Assembly (NCBI GenBank): GCA_030263805.2
Contig: CP136010.1
Coordinates: 2,185,001 to 2,249,000 of the forward strand
Reading direction: 5' to 3'
Length of the DNA stretch: 64,000 bases
From: Pseudomonas sp. FeN3W
GTDB lineage: Bacteria; Pseudomonadota; Gammaproteobacteria; Pseudomonadales; Pseudomonadaceae
The notes under the pieces were generated by a model. It saw only the letters and a program-made list of their open reading frames with translations. It was not told where the DNA came from and searched no databases. Positions 45,010 to 53,670 of the stretch are shown here, piece after piece. Numbering within the stretch: the first letter of the stretch is position 1; each line of letters opens with the position of its first letter. A program made the translations under genes and the position numbers.

Positions 45010-46246
45010 GTCGCAACACCGTGAAGTCGTGATCATCGGCGCCGGGCCGTCCGGCGCCATCGCCGGCGCGCTGCTCAAGCGCAAGGGCCACGATGTATTG
45101 ATCATCGAGCGCCAGCGCTTTCCGCGCTTCTCCATCGGCGAGAGCCTGCTATCACACTGCCTGGACTTCATCGAGGAAGCCGGCATGCTCGATGCGGTGC
45201 GCGCGGCGGGCTTCCAGACCAAGCACGGCGCGGCCTTCGGCTGGGGCGAGCGCTACACCGATTTCGACTTCCGCGACAAGTTCACCACCGGCCACGGCAG
45301 TACCTACCAGGTCCAACGCGCCGACTTCGACAAGCTGCTGGCCGACCAGGCCGAGCTGCAGGGCGTGGAGATTCGCTACGAGGAGGAAGTCAGCGCGGTG
45401 GATTTCAGCAACGAACGGCCCTGGCTGCAGATTCGCCGGGGCAACGGCAGCCAGTACCGCGTCGACGCCGCCTTCGTGCTCGATGCCAGCGGCTACGGTC
45501 GTGTGCTGCCGCAGTTGCTGGATCTGGAAGCGCCATCGGGCTTCCCGGTACGCCGGGCGATCTTCACCCACATCGAGGATCGTATCGACGATCCGCGCTT
45601 CGACCGCGAGAAGATCCTCATCACCACCCATCCCGAACTGCGCGATGTCTGGTACTGGACCATCCCGTTCAGCAACGGCCGCTGCTCGCTGGGCGTGGTC
45701 GCCAGCGCCGAGCGCTACGAAGGCCGGCCAGTGAACCTGGATGCCTGCCTGCGTGAGTTCGCTCTGGAAGCGCCGAATCTCAAGCGCATCCTCAAGAACG
45801 CCGTATGGGACACGCCGGCACGACTGATCGGCGGTTACTCGGCCAACGTCAAAAGCCTGCATGGTCCGGGCTTCGCCCTGCTTGGCAATGCCGCCGAGTT
45901 CCTCGACCCGGTATTCTCCTCCGGCGTGACCATCGCCATGCGCTCGGCACACATGGCCGCAGCCGTATTGCACCGCCAGCTGAGCGGCGAAACGGTGGAC
46001 TGGGAGACCGAGTTCGCCACCCCGCTCAAGCGTGGGGTCGATACCTTCCGGACCTACGTGGAGGGTTGGTACGATTGCAGCTTCCAGGACGTGATCTACT
46101 ACGAACACGCCCAGCCGGAGATCCGCCGGATGATCAGCTCGATCCTCGCCGGCTATGCCTGGGACGAAAAGAACCCCTATGTCGCCGACCCCAAACGCCG
46201 CCTGCGCGTACTGGCCGAACTCTGCTCGGCGGGTACCGGTGCCTGA
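44996..46246 (+). CDS. flavin-dependent halogenase-like oxidoreductase of the APE cluster
   Basis: A 416-residue flavoprotein with a strong Shine-Dalgarno (AGGGAGG). The FAD motif GAGPSG is at 15-20. All marks that set halogenases apart from monooxygenases are visible: a Lys at position 76 in GFQTKHGAAFGWG (catalytic Lys position), WYWTIP at 219-224 (W-x-W-x-I-P), and FLDPVFSSG at 302-310 (F-x-x-P-x-x-S-x-G). Many APE clusters list only an oxidoreductase here. Xanthomonadins, close chemical relatives, carry bromine. The product may therefore be halogenated, but family membership alone does not prove this; some relatives act as reductases. Confidence 0.82.
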   Translation: MAPLESQHREVVIIGAGPSGAIAGALLKRKGHDVLIIERQRFPRFSIGESLLSHCLDFIEEAGMLDAVRAAGFQTKHGAAFGWGERYTDFDFRDKFTTGHGSTYQVQRADFDKLLADQAELQGVEIRYEEEVSAVDFSNERPWLQIRRGNGSQYRVDAAFVLDASGYGRVLPQLLDLEAPSGFPVRRAIFTHIEDRIDDPRFDREKILITTHPELRDVWYWTIPFSNGRCSLGVVASAERYEGRPVNLDACLREFALEAPNLKRILKNAVWDTPARLIGGYSANVKSLHGPGFALLGNAAEFLDPVFSSGVTIAMRSAHMAAAVLHRQLSGETVDWETEFATPLKRGVDTFRTYVEGWYDCSFQDVIYYEHAQPEIRRMISSILAGYAWDEKNPYVADPKRRLRVLAELCSAGTGA

Positions 46247-46256
46247 GCGGATTGAA

Positions 46257-46766
46257 ATGAGGCGACTGCTGCTCGGCCTGTGCCTAGTGCTGCTGGCGGG
46301 CTGCGCGGCACGCGCACCGCTGCCGGCAACCACGCCGGCACTGGAGGTGCCACTGCAGCTGCATGTCCGGCGCCTGGGTAGCGAGCCGGCGGATTGGTTA
46401 CTGGTGATCCAGCGCGAAGCAGCCGCACTGCGCTGGTCGCTGCTCGATCCGCTGGGCATCCCGCTCGCGCGGCAGCAACTGCGCGATGGCGACTGGCACG
46501 CCGATGGACTGCTACGACCCAATCCGGAGGCGCGCGAACTGTTCGCCGCGCTGCTGTTCGCCTTGACCAGGCGCGACCAGCTGGCCGCGTTGTATGGCGG
46601 CGAAGCGGAGCAGCATGACCCCACTGAACGACAGCTGCGCCAGGCTGGCAGCGTACGCTGGCAGGTGCGCTATCGATCCGCACAGAGCTTCGAACTCGAC
46701 GTGGCGCCGGGTCTGACCTATGGTGTCGCCCCCTTGCCCGACACCACCGGAAACCAGCACCGATGA
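46257..46766 (+). CDS. outer-membrane lipoprotein (DUF3261-like) of the APE cluster
   Basis: A 169-residue lipoprotein. MRRLLLGLCLVLLAGCA is a type II signal with lipobox LAGC (Cys 16). The rest is a beta-rich domain with LQLHVRRLGSEPADWLLVIQ and a DPLGIPLARQQL segment. Such proteins regularly accompany the MMPL and LolA-like genes and may receive the product at the outer membrane. The stop overlaps the next start by 4 bp. Confidence 0.82.
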   Translation: MRRLLLGLCLVLLAGCAARAPLPATTPALEVPLQLHVRRLGSEPADWLLVIQREAAALRWSLLDPLGIPLARQQLRDGDWHADGLLRPNPEARELFAALLFALTRRDQLAALYGGEAEQHDPTERQLRQAGSVRWQVRYRSAQSFELDVAPGLTYGVAPLPDTTGNQHR

Positions 46767-47959
46767 CCGCCTACCTCAACGCCCTCGGCGTGATCTGTGC
46801 GCTCGGCAACGGCAAGGCCGAGGTCGCCGCGCGCCTGTTCGCCGGCGATGCCTCGGGCATGCAGGTCCATCCGCAGCCCGTGGCCGGCCGGCGACTGCCG
46901 GTGGGCGCGGTCCGCTGCGCACTGCCGGCGTTGCCCGACGACGATCCGCGGCATGCCACGCGCAACAATCAGCTGTTGCTGGCTGCCGCGCAGGAGATCG
47001 AAAGCGATATCCGCAAGGCCATCGCCCGTTACGGCCAGAGTCGTATCGGCGTGGTGCTGGGCACCAGCACTACGGGCATTCAGGAAGCCTCGCAGGGCAT
47101 CGCCGGGTTGCTACGCGAGGGGTCGTTTCCGCCCGGCTACCATTACGCGCATCAGGAACTGGCGGCACCGGCGAGCTTTCTGGGTGAATGGCTGCAACTG
47201 GCCGGCCCCTGCTACTCGATCTCCACGGCCTGTACCTCGAGCGCCCGCGCGCTGCTCAGCGCCAAGCGCCTGCTCGACGCCGGCCTCTGCGATGCAGTGC
47301 TGTGTGGTGGTGTGGATTGCCTGAGCGATCTCACGCTGCAGGGCTTTTCTGCGCTGGAAGCCACCAGCGAGACGTTGTGCAACCCGTTCTCGCGCAACCG
47401 CAACGGCATCAACATCGGTGAGGCCGCAGTGCTGTTCCTGATGGCCCGCGATACCGACGGCGAAGCCGATATCGCCCTGCTCGGCGGCGGTGCCAGTTCC
47501 GACGCTCATCACATCTCCGCGCCCGATCCCGAGGGTCGCGGCGCCCTGAGCGCGATGCGCCAGGCGCTGGCCCGCGCCAGCTGCACACCCGAGCAGATCG
47601 CCTACCTCAACCTGCACGGCACCGCCACGCCCCACAACGACGCCATGGAAAGCGCCGCCGTTGCCATGCTGTTTCCCCGTGGCGTGGCCTGCTCCTCGAG
47701 CAAGCCGCTGACCGGCCACACCCTCGGTGCGGCCGGGGCGCTGGAGGCGGCGTTCTGCTGGTTGTCGCTATCGCCCTTCAACCCCGATCAGCAGCTACCG
47801 CCGCACCGCTGGGATGGCGAGCCCGATCCGGAATTGCCGGCATTGCAGCTGGTAGCAGCGGGTACACGAATGAATCCAACAAGGCCGCGACGAATGATGA
47901 GCAATTCCTTCGCCTTCGGTGGCAACAACATCAGCCTGATTCTGGGGGATGCACCGTGA
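46763..47959 (+). CDS. apeO: beta-ketoacyl synthase, elongating KS
   Basis: A 398-residue ketosynthase with the full Cys-His-His set: ISTACTSSARAL, LNLHGTATPHND and SSKPLTGHTLGAAGALEA. It is the expected catalytic partner of the ApeC-like factor and extends the polyene by two carbons per cycle. The NGINIGEAAVLFLM and SNSFAFGGNNISLIL segments are as in FabF. It overlaps both neighbours by 4 bp. Confidence 0.92.
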   Translation: MTAYLNALGVICALGNGKAEVAARLFAGDASGMQVHPQPVAGRRLPVGAVRCALPALPDDDPRHATRNNQLLLAAAQEIESDIRKAIARYGQSRIGVVLGTSTTGIQEASQGIAGLLREGSFPPGYHYAHQELAAPASFLGEWLQLAGPCYSISTACTSSARALLSAKRLLDAGLCDAVLCGGVDCLSDLTLQGFSALEATSETLCNPFSRNRNGINIGEAAVLFLMARDTDGEADIALLGGGASSDAHHISAPDPEGRGALSAMRQALARASCTPEQIAYLNLHGTATPHNDAMESAAVAMLFPRGVACSSSKPLTGHTLGAAGALEAAFCWLSLSPFNPDQQLPPHRWDGEPDPELPALQLVAAGTRMNPTRPRRMMSNSFAFGGNNISLILGDAP

Positions 47960-48408
47960 TCGACTGGCCCATCGCCGAGCTGCTGCCTCACGCCGGCGAC
48001 ATGATCCTGCTCGACGGCGTCGAGCGTTTCGACGACGACAGTGTGGAAACCGTACTGCAGGTGCGTGCCGATGGCCTGCTCAACGCCGACGACGGCAGCC
48101 TGCCGGCCTGGGTCGGCCTGGAGATCATGGCGCAGAGCGTCGCCGCATTCGCCGGCTGCCATGCACGCCAGGCCGGCCAACCGGTGGAACTGGGCTTTCT
48201 GCTCGGCACACGTAGCTACCAGTGCAATGTCGAAGCGTTTCCGATCGATGCCGGCCTGCGCGTCCGTGCCCATCGTTCTCTGCAGGACGATAACGGCATG
48301 GGTGTCTTCGAATGTCATCTCGACGGGCCCGGCATCCATGCCGAGGCACGTCTGAACGTGTTCCGCCCGCCCGAAGTGGCGAGTTACCTACAAGAGTCTG
48401 CCCCATGA
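47956..48408 (+). CDS. apeP: hotdog 3-hydroxyacyl-ACP dehydratase of the APE cluster
   Basis: A 150-residue hotdog protein with AELLPHAGDMILLDGVERFD and AWVGLEIMAQSVAAFAGCHA, the ApeP pattern (active-site His in LPHAGDM, acidic residue in the LEIMAQ helix). It is thought to work with the ApeI-type domain, here fused to the ligase at 36686-38362. It overlaps the next start (ATGA). Confidence 0.9.
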   Translation: MIDWPIAELLPHAGDMILLDGVERFDDDSVETVLQVRADGLLNADDGSLPAWVGLEIMAQSVAAFAGCHARQAGQPVELGFLLGTRSYQCNVEAFPIDAGLRVRAHRSLQDDNGMGVFECHLDGPGIHAEARLNVFRPPEVASYLQESAP

Positions 48409-49133
48409 GTGAAACCGTCCTCATCACCGGTTCCAGCCGTGGCATCGGCCGCGCCATCGCGCTGCGTCTGGCCCAGGCTGGCCACGACATCGTGCTGCAT
48501 TGCCGCTCGCGTCGCGACCAGGCCGAAGCGGTCCAGGCCGAGATCCAGGCGATGGGTCGCAGCGTGCGCATCCTGCAGTTCGACATCGCCGACCGCGCCG
48601 CCTGTCGGCGTGAGCTGGAAGCCGATGTCGAAGCGCACGGAGCCTACTACGGCGTCGTCTGCAATGCTGGCCTGACCCGCGATGGTGCCTTCCCGGCCCT
48701 GACCGACGACGACTGGGACCAGGTACTGCGTACCAATCTGGACGGCTTCTACAACGTGCTGCAGCCGCTGACCATGCCGATGATTCGCCGCCGCCAGCCG
48801 GGGCGCATCGTCTGCATCACCTCGGTGTCCGGCCTGATCGGCAACCGCGGCCAGGTCAACTACAGTGCTTCGAAGGCTGGCGTCATCGGGGCGGCAAAGG
48901 CTTTGGCGGTGGAGTTGGGCAAGCGCAGGATCACCGTCAACTGCGTTGCACCCGGGCTGATCGATACCGAGATGCTCGATGCCGAACTGCCCATCGAAGA
49001 AATGCTGAAGATGGTTCCGGCACAGCGCATGGGCACCCCGGAAGAGGTCGCCGGTGCGGTGAATTTCCTCATGTCCGCCGAGGCGGCGTATATCACCCGG
49101 CAGGTCATCGCCGTCAACGGAGGGCTGTGCTGA
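48405..49133 (+). CDS. apeQ: 3-ketoacyl-ACP reductase (FabG-like)
   Basis: A 242-residue short-chain dehydrogenase. The NADPH motif TGSSRGIGRAIALRLA, CNAGLTRDGAF, the catalytic Ser in CITSVSGLIGNRGQVNYSASKAG (Tyr and Lys in YSASK) and NCVAPGLIDTEM are present. It reduces the beta-keto group in each polyene cycle. The start at 48405 overlaps the previous stop, and its last base overlaps the next start (TGATG). Confidence 0.94.
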   Translation: MSETVLITGSSRGIGRAIALRLAQAGHDIVLHCRSRRDQAEAVQAEIQAMGRSVRILQFDIADRAACRRELEADVEAHGAYYGVVCNAGLTRDGAFPALTDDDWDQVLRTNLDGFYNVLQPLTMPMIRRRQPGRIVCITSVSGLIGNRGQVNYSASKAGVIGAAKALAVELGKRRITVNCVAPGLIDTEMLDAELPIEEMLKMVPAQRMGTPEEVAGAVNFLMSAEAAYITRQVIAVNGGLC

Positions 49134-50365
49134 TGAGCGACAGGCGTGTAGTCGTCACCGGCATGTCCGGCATCACCTCGCTGGGCAGTGACTGGGCAAG
49201 CATCGAAGCCAATTTCAGCGCCAACCGCAGCGGCATTCGCCGCATGCATGTGTGGGATCGCTTCAGCGAACTGAACACCCGCCTGGCGGGCCCGGTGGAC
49301 GACTTCGCGGTTCCCGCGCACTGGACGCGCAAGCAGCTGCGCAGTATGGGCCGGGTGTCGCGGCTGTCGGTACTGGCCGCCGAGCGTGCGCTGGCCGATG
49401 CCGGCCTGCTGGACGATGCTTCGATCCGTGACGGCCGCATGGGGGTCGCCTGCGGTTCCTCCACCGGCAGCACCGAGGAGATCAAGGCCTTCGGCAACAT
49501 GCTGCTCAACTCGGTGGCCGAGGGGCTCAATGCCAATTCCTACATTCGCATGATGCCGCACACCACCGCGGCCAACGTCAGCATCTTCTTCGGCCTCACC
49601 GGCCGGGTGATCCCCACTTCCAGCGCCTGTACCAGTGGCAGCCAGGGCATCGGCTATGCCTACGAGGCAATCAAGTTCGGCCGCCTGCCACTGATGCTGG
49701 CCGGCGGTGCCGAGGAGCTGTGCGCCACCGAGGCCATGGTCTTCGACGCCCTATACGCCACCAGCCTGAAGAACGACGCACCGCATACCTCGCCGCGCCC
49801 CTACGACAGCGGACGTGATGGCTTGGTGATCGGCGAAGGCGCTGGCATGCTGGTGCTCGAGGAGCTGGAACATGCCCTGGCCCGCGGTGCGACGATCCAC
49901 GCCGAGCTGGTCGGCTTCGGCAGCAACGCCGACGGCCAGCACGCCACCAAGCCGGAACAGCTGACCATGCGCCGAGCCATGGAGCTGGCCTTGGAAGATG
50001 CCGGACTCGCACCGGCGGCTATCGGCTACGTGAACGGCCATGGCACCGCTACCGAGCAGGGCGACATCGCCGAAACCCAGGCGACCCAAGCGCTGTTCGG
50101 CAGCGGCATGCCGATCAGCTCGCAGAAGTCCTATCTCGGCCACACCCTGGGTGCGTGCGGTGCGCTGGAATCCTGGTTCAGCATCGAGATGATGAACCGC
50201 AATCGCTACATCCATACGCTCAATCTGGATTCGGTCGACCCGCGCTGCGGCGAGCTCGACTATCTGCAGGGTGCGCCGCGCGTCATGCAGCATGAGTATG
50301 TAATGAACAACAATTTCGCCTTTGGCGGGATCAACACCTCGCTGATCTTCCGTCGCTGGACCTGA
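49133..50365 (+). CDS. apeR: beta-ketoacyl synthase, second KS
   Basis: A 410-residue ketosynthase with SSACTSGSQGIGYA (Cys), YVNGHGTATEQGD (His) and SQKSYLGHTLGACGALES (His). The N-terminus (RRVVVTGMSGITSLGSDW) is FabF-like. In APE clusters this second KS may start the chain or make the first condensation. It is the last biosynthetic gene of the overlapping run. Confidence 0.92.
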   Translation: MSDRRVVVTGMSGITSLGSDWASIEANFSANRSGIRRMHVWDRFSELNTRLAGPVDDFAVPAHWTRKQLRSMGRVSRLSVLAAERALADAGLLDDASIRDGRMGVACGSSTGSTEEIKAFGNMLLNSVAEGLNANSYIRMMPHTTAANVSIFFGLTGRVIPTSSACTSGSQGIGYAYEAIKFGRLPLMLAGGAEELCATEAMVFDALYATSLKNDAPHTSPRPYDSGRDGLVIGEGAGMLVLEELEHALARGATIHAELVGFGSNADGQHATKPEQLTMRRAMELALEDAGLAPAAIGYVNGHGTATEQGDIAETQATQALFGSGMPISSQKSYLGHTLGACGALESWFSIEMMNRNRYIHTLNLDSVDPRCGELDYLQGAPRVMQHEYVMNNNFAFGGINTSLIFRRWT

Positions 50366-50396
50366 TTTCCACCCACAAACCGCAAGGAAAAAGCCG

Positions 50397-50837
50397 ATGA
50401 AAACAACCGCATGGATAGGCACAGCGCTGGCGCTTCTGGTGCTGCCAGGCATCAGCCAGGCTCGTGATACCACCCACTACCTGCCGTTCGACGCCGTTGT
50501 CGCCGAAGCCACCCAGGCCGGCCGCCTGGATGGCAGCGTCAAGTTCTACCTGGCCGGCAAGACGCCGGGCAATGCCAAGGTCGTGCGCAGCGGCGTCACC
50601 ACCAGCAAGAAGACCAATGCATTCAACAAGACCGACGAAGGCGCCTGCAGCTGGGCCCTGCAATCGGCGCTGATCGCCATGCAGCAGTCCGCCAAGGCTG
50701 CCGGCGCCAATGCCGTGGTGAACATCGCCAGCAACTACAAGCACGTCGAATACAAGGACAGCGAGAAGTACGAGTGCCATGCCGGCGCCATCATGGCCGG
50801 CGTTGCCCTCAAGGGCGATCTGGCCAACGTCAAGTAA
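50397..50837 (+). CDS. small exported protein next to the APE cluster
   Basis: A 146-residue protein with a signal peptide (WIGTALALLVLPGISQA) and a good Shine-Dalgarno (AAGGAAA). The mature part has LPFDAVVAEATQAGRLDGSVKFYL, two Cys (in EGACSW and YECHAG) that could form a disulfide, and an AAGANAVVNIASNYK segment. Relatives are often labelled excinuclease ATPase subunit, which the sequence does not support (no ATPase motif). It starts 31 bp after apeR and may be co-transcribed. Its function is unknown. Confidence 0.75.
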   Translation: MKTTAWIGTALALLVLPGISQARDTTHYLPFDAVVAEATQAGRLDGSVKFYLAGKTPGNAKVVRSGVTTSKKTNAFNKTDEGACSWALQSALIAMQQSAKAAGANAVVNIASNYKHVEYKDSEKYECHAGAIMAGVALKGDLANVK

Positions 50838-50952
50838 GCCTCCCAGCCGATGCGCTGGGAAAGGCATCGGCCCACCGCGGCGACCGCCCGCCGGAACGAT
50901 TGGCCGCGCCATCGAGTCCACTGAACATCAGTGAACTCAATTGAAGCGCCTC

Positions 50953-51237
50953 ATGTTCGGCAAGTCCTCGCATACCTTCGAAATCAACTACATCTACCAG
51001 AACGACCCGCGCGCCGAGACCTGCGACGCGGACAGCCTGTCCCAGGGTGAAGCCGCGCGCCATCTCATCCAATTGCACAATGCCGATGCCGAGAACAGCC
51101 TGGTGATGCCGAAAGCCGATGCCGACGAGGCGCGGCTGCTGGAGCAGGCCGAAGTCATGGGCATCACCGATATCCGCGTGACCCGTGTTCCGAAACAGGA
51201 CAAGGGCGAAACGCCCGCTCATTACAAGCAGCCCTGA
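50953..51237 (+). CDS. small hypothetical protein
   Basis: A ~94-residue soluble, acidic protein (MFGKSSHTFEINYIYQNDP, then SLSQGEAARHLIQLHNADAEN). No family is recognised. An alternative TTG start lies at 50941, and no strong ribosome site is seen for either. Base composition at codon position 3 looks coding. It follows the APE region on the same strand. Confidence 0.55.
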   Translation: MFGKSSHTFEINYIYQNDPRAETCDADSLSQGEAARHLIQLHNADAENSLVMPKADADEARLLEQAEVMGITDIRVTRVPKQDKGETPAHYKQP

Positions 51238-51258
51238 ACCACCATTGCGGTTGCAGCG

Positions 51259-52158
51259 TTAACGCTGGCTCAACGCCTCGCGTGTAACCAGATCCATGAA
51301 CGCCTGCGCCAGGGGCGACTGCTCCTGGCGACGCTTGACCAGCCACACGGCTGTGGTGGCGTCCTGATCCGACAGGGTGCGAAAGCGCACCCCGTCGATA
51401 CGGATACGGCGAAACGATGCTGGCAGCACCGACACCCCCAGTCCCGCCGCCACCAGTCCGATGATGGTCAGCGCTTCGTTCGCTTCCTGTGCGATGCGTG
51501 GGCTGAATCCCGCCTGCCGCGCCAGGTTCAGCAGCTGGTCGTAAAGTCCGGTGCCGTAGCTGCGCGGAAAGAAGACGAAGGGCTCATCGGCCAGCTCCGC
51601 CAGCGCCAGGCCCTCCTCCCCTGCCTCGGCAAGCGGATGCCCGGTATGCATCAGCGCGACCAGTGGCTCGCTGAACAGCTCGACGGTCTGCAGGCCCGGC
51701 GGCAAGGCAAAAGGGCGGATCATGCCGACCTGCAGCTTCTCGTCTTGCACCGCGTCGATCACCTGCTTGCTGGTCATTTCCTGCAGCGCAAGGTGCACCG
51801 CCGGGAAGGCCTGGCGGAAAGCCAGAATCGCCCGCGGCAGAATCGAGGTGAAGGGCGCTGACGAGGTGAAACCGACCTGCAATTCGCCGATCTCACCCTG
51901 CTCGGCACGCCGCACCACGTCGACCGACTTGTCCACCTGAGCCAGGGTGCGCCGTGTCTCGTCGAGAAACAGCCGGCCGGCATCGGTCAACGACACCCGG
52001 CGGTTGGTGCGATCGAACAGGCGCACGCCCAGTTCCTGTTCCAGGCCCTGGATCTGCTGGCTCAGCGGCGGCTGAGAGATGCGCAGCAGTTCGGCTGCCC
52101 GTCCGAAGTGCAGTTCCTCGGCCACCGCCACGAAATAGCGTAGATGTCTCAGTTCCAT
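51259..52158 (-). CDS. LysR-family regulator divergent from a YnfM-like transporter
   Basis: A 299-residue LysR protein. The N-terminal helix-turn-helix is MELRHLRYFVAVAEELHFGRAAELLRISQPPLSQQIQGLEQ, with the HFGRAA/QPPLSQQI form of the BenM/CatM-like group. The effector domain runs from ~90 to 290. It is divergent from the MFS gene at 52348, the same arrangement as E. coli ynfL-ynfM, so it probably controls that gene. Confidence 0.92.
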   Translation of the reverse strand: MELRHLRYFVAVAEELHFGRAAELLRISQPPLSQQIQGLEQELGVRLFDRTNRRVSLTDAGRLFLDETRRTLAQVDKSVDVVRRAEQGEIGELQVGFTSSAPFTSILPRAILAFRQAFPAVHLALQEMTSKQVIDAVQDEKLQVGMIRPFALPPGLQTVELFSEPLVALMHTGHPLAEAGEEGLALAELADEPFVFFPRSYGTGLYDQLLNLARQAGFSPRIAQEANEALTIIGLVAAGLGVSVLPASFRRIRIDGVRFRTLSDQDATTAVWLVKRRQEQSPLAQAFMDLVTREALSQR

Positions 52159-52347
52159 GTGCGCCCTAACGATTCGCAAAACATATCAATAAGGTCGAAT
52201 AATATATTGGATAGCTTAAACAAAGCTTCCTATCATTTCGTCCATAAACCCGAACAACAGAAACCGCGCCTGCCGATCGAAAAAGCGATCACAGGCGTAA
52301 CGGCCCGCTTTTGGCCGGAAAAAGCGAATCGGACAGAGGTCTTCATC

Positions 52348-53613
52348 GTGAGCAGTACGCACGACGCCAGTGGCGCGTCAGCAAAGATACCCGCGCCTGA
52401 CGCACCCATCAGCCATACCGAAAAAGGTACGCCGCGCTTCACGCGCACTGCCCTGGCCCTGTTCGCCGGCGGCTTCGCCACCTTCGCCCTGCTCTACTGC
52501 GTGCAGCCGATGATGCCCATGCTGTCGCAGGCGTTCGGTATCAACGCAGCACAGAGCAGCCTGATCCTTTCGCTCTCGACCCTGACGCTGGCCGTCGGAC
52601 TGCTGATCACCGGGCCGATCTCCGATGCCATCGGCCGCAAGCAGGTGCTGGTCGTCTCCCTGCTCGCTGCCGCCGTGTTCACCGTCGGCAGCGCGCTCGC
52701 GCCCAGCTGGGAAGGCGTACTGCTGATGCGCGCACTGGTCGGCCTGGCGCTCAGCGGCGTGGCTGCGGTGGCCATGACCTACCTGAGCGAAGAGATCCAC
52801 CCGCATCACCTGGGCCTGGCGATGGGGCTATACATCGGCGGCAACGCCATCGGCGGCATGAGCGGGCGCTTGCTGAGCGGCGTGCTGGTGGACTACCTGT
52901 CGTGGCACAGCGTACTCGGACTGATGGGCGGGCTGGCCCTGCTGGCGGCACTGCTGCTCTGGCGCCTGCTGCCGGAATCGCGACATTTCCAGCCGCGCCC
53001 ATTGCGCCTGCGCGGCCTGGCGCAGGGCTACACCCTGCACTTTCGCGATGCTGGCCTGCCCTGGCTGTTCCTGCAGGGCTTCCTGCTGATGGGCAGCTTC
53101 GTCACGCTGTACAACTACATCGGCTATCGGCTGATTGCCGAGCCGTTCCACCTCAGCCAGACCATGATCGGCCTGCTGGCGGTGCTCTATCTGTCGGGCA
53201 TCTACAGTTCGGCACAGGTGGGGGCGCTGGCCGATCGCTTCGGCCGGCGCCGGGTGTTCTGGCTGGTGATCGCCCTGATGCTGGCCGGCGTGGCCCTGAC
53301 CCTGTTCGACCGGCTGCCGCTGGTGCTGCCGGGCATGCTGCTGTTCACCTTCGGCTTCTTCGGCGCCCATTCGGTGGCCAGCAGCTGGATCGGCCGCCGC
53401 GCGCAACAGGCGCGCGGCCAGGCGTCGTCGCTCTATCTGTTCAGCTACTACCTGGGCTCGAGCATCGCCGGCACGCTGGGTGGCGTCTTCTGGCACGCTG
53501 CCGGCTGGGACGGCGTAGGCCTGTTCATCGCTTCGCTGTTGCTGATCGCCCTCGCCGTGGCCCTGCACCTGGCGCGCCTGCGCCCACTACCGGAGCCGCA
53601 GGCGGCACACTGA
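52348..53613 (+). CDS. MFS transporter, YnfM-like
   Basis: A 421-residue 12-helix MFS protein. I chose the GTG at 52348 because AGAGG lies upstream and the protein then matches YnfM in form: GTPRFTRTALALFAGGFATFALLYCVQPMMP, GPISDAIGRKQVLV (motif A-like), GMTYLSEEIHP-like AMTYLSEEIHPHHLGLAMGL and SSLYLFSYYLGSSIAGTLGG. The frame is open back to 52144, but that part is AT-rich and uncharacteristic. YnfM-type proteins are predicted drug or sugar exporters; the substrate is unknown. Confidence 0.92.
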   Translation: MSSTHDASGASAKIPAPDAPISHTEKGTPRFTRTALALFAGGFATFALLYCVQPMMPMLSQAFGINAAQSSLILSLSTLTLAVGLLITGPISDAIGRKQVLVVSLLAAAVFTVGSALAPSWEGVLLMRALVGLALSGVAAVAMTYLSEEIHPHHLGLAMGLYIGGNAIGGMSGRLLSGVLVDYLSWHSVLGLMGGLALLAALLLWRLLPESRHFQPRPLRLRGLAQGYTLHFRDAGLPWLFLQGFLLMGSFVTLYNYIGYRLIAEPFHLSQTMIGLLAVLYLSGIYSSAQVGALADRFGRRRVFWLVIALMLAGVALTLFDRLPLVLPGMLLFTFGFFGAHSVASSWIGRRAQQARGQASSLYLFSYYLGSSIAGTLGGVFWHAAGWDGVGLFIASLLLIALAVALHLARLRPLPEPQAAH

Positions 53614-53625
53614 GCCCGCAATGCA

Positions 53626-53651
53626 AAACGCCCCGCTGATGCGGGGCGTTT
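53626..53651. terminator. bidirectional terminator between the MFS gene and hemE
   Basis: AAACGCCCCGC and GCGGGGCGTTT pair around a 4-nt loop with A and T tracts on the two sides, so it can serve both convergent genes. Confidence 0.85.
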
Positions 53652-53670
53652 CGTTTCGAGCCGGTGAAAG

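Noticed and set aside
50397..50837. Excinuclease ABC subunit A function
   Set aside because: The protein is 146 residues with a signal peptide and no ABC ATPase motifs; the common database label is not supported.
52144..52347. N-terminal extension of the MFS transporter from an ATG at 52144
   Set aside because: The added 68 residues are AT-rich in DNA, overlap the LysR start on the other strand, and the GTG at 52348 has a good ribosome site and gives the family N-terminus.
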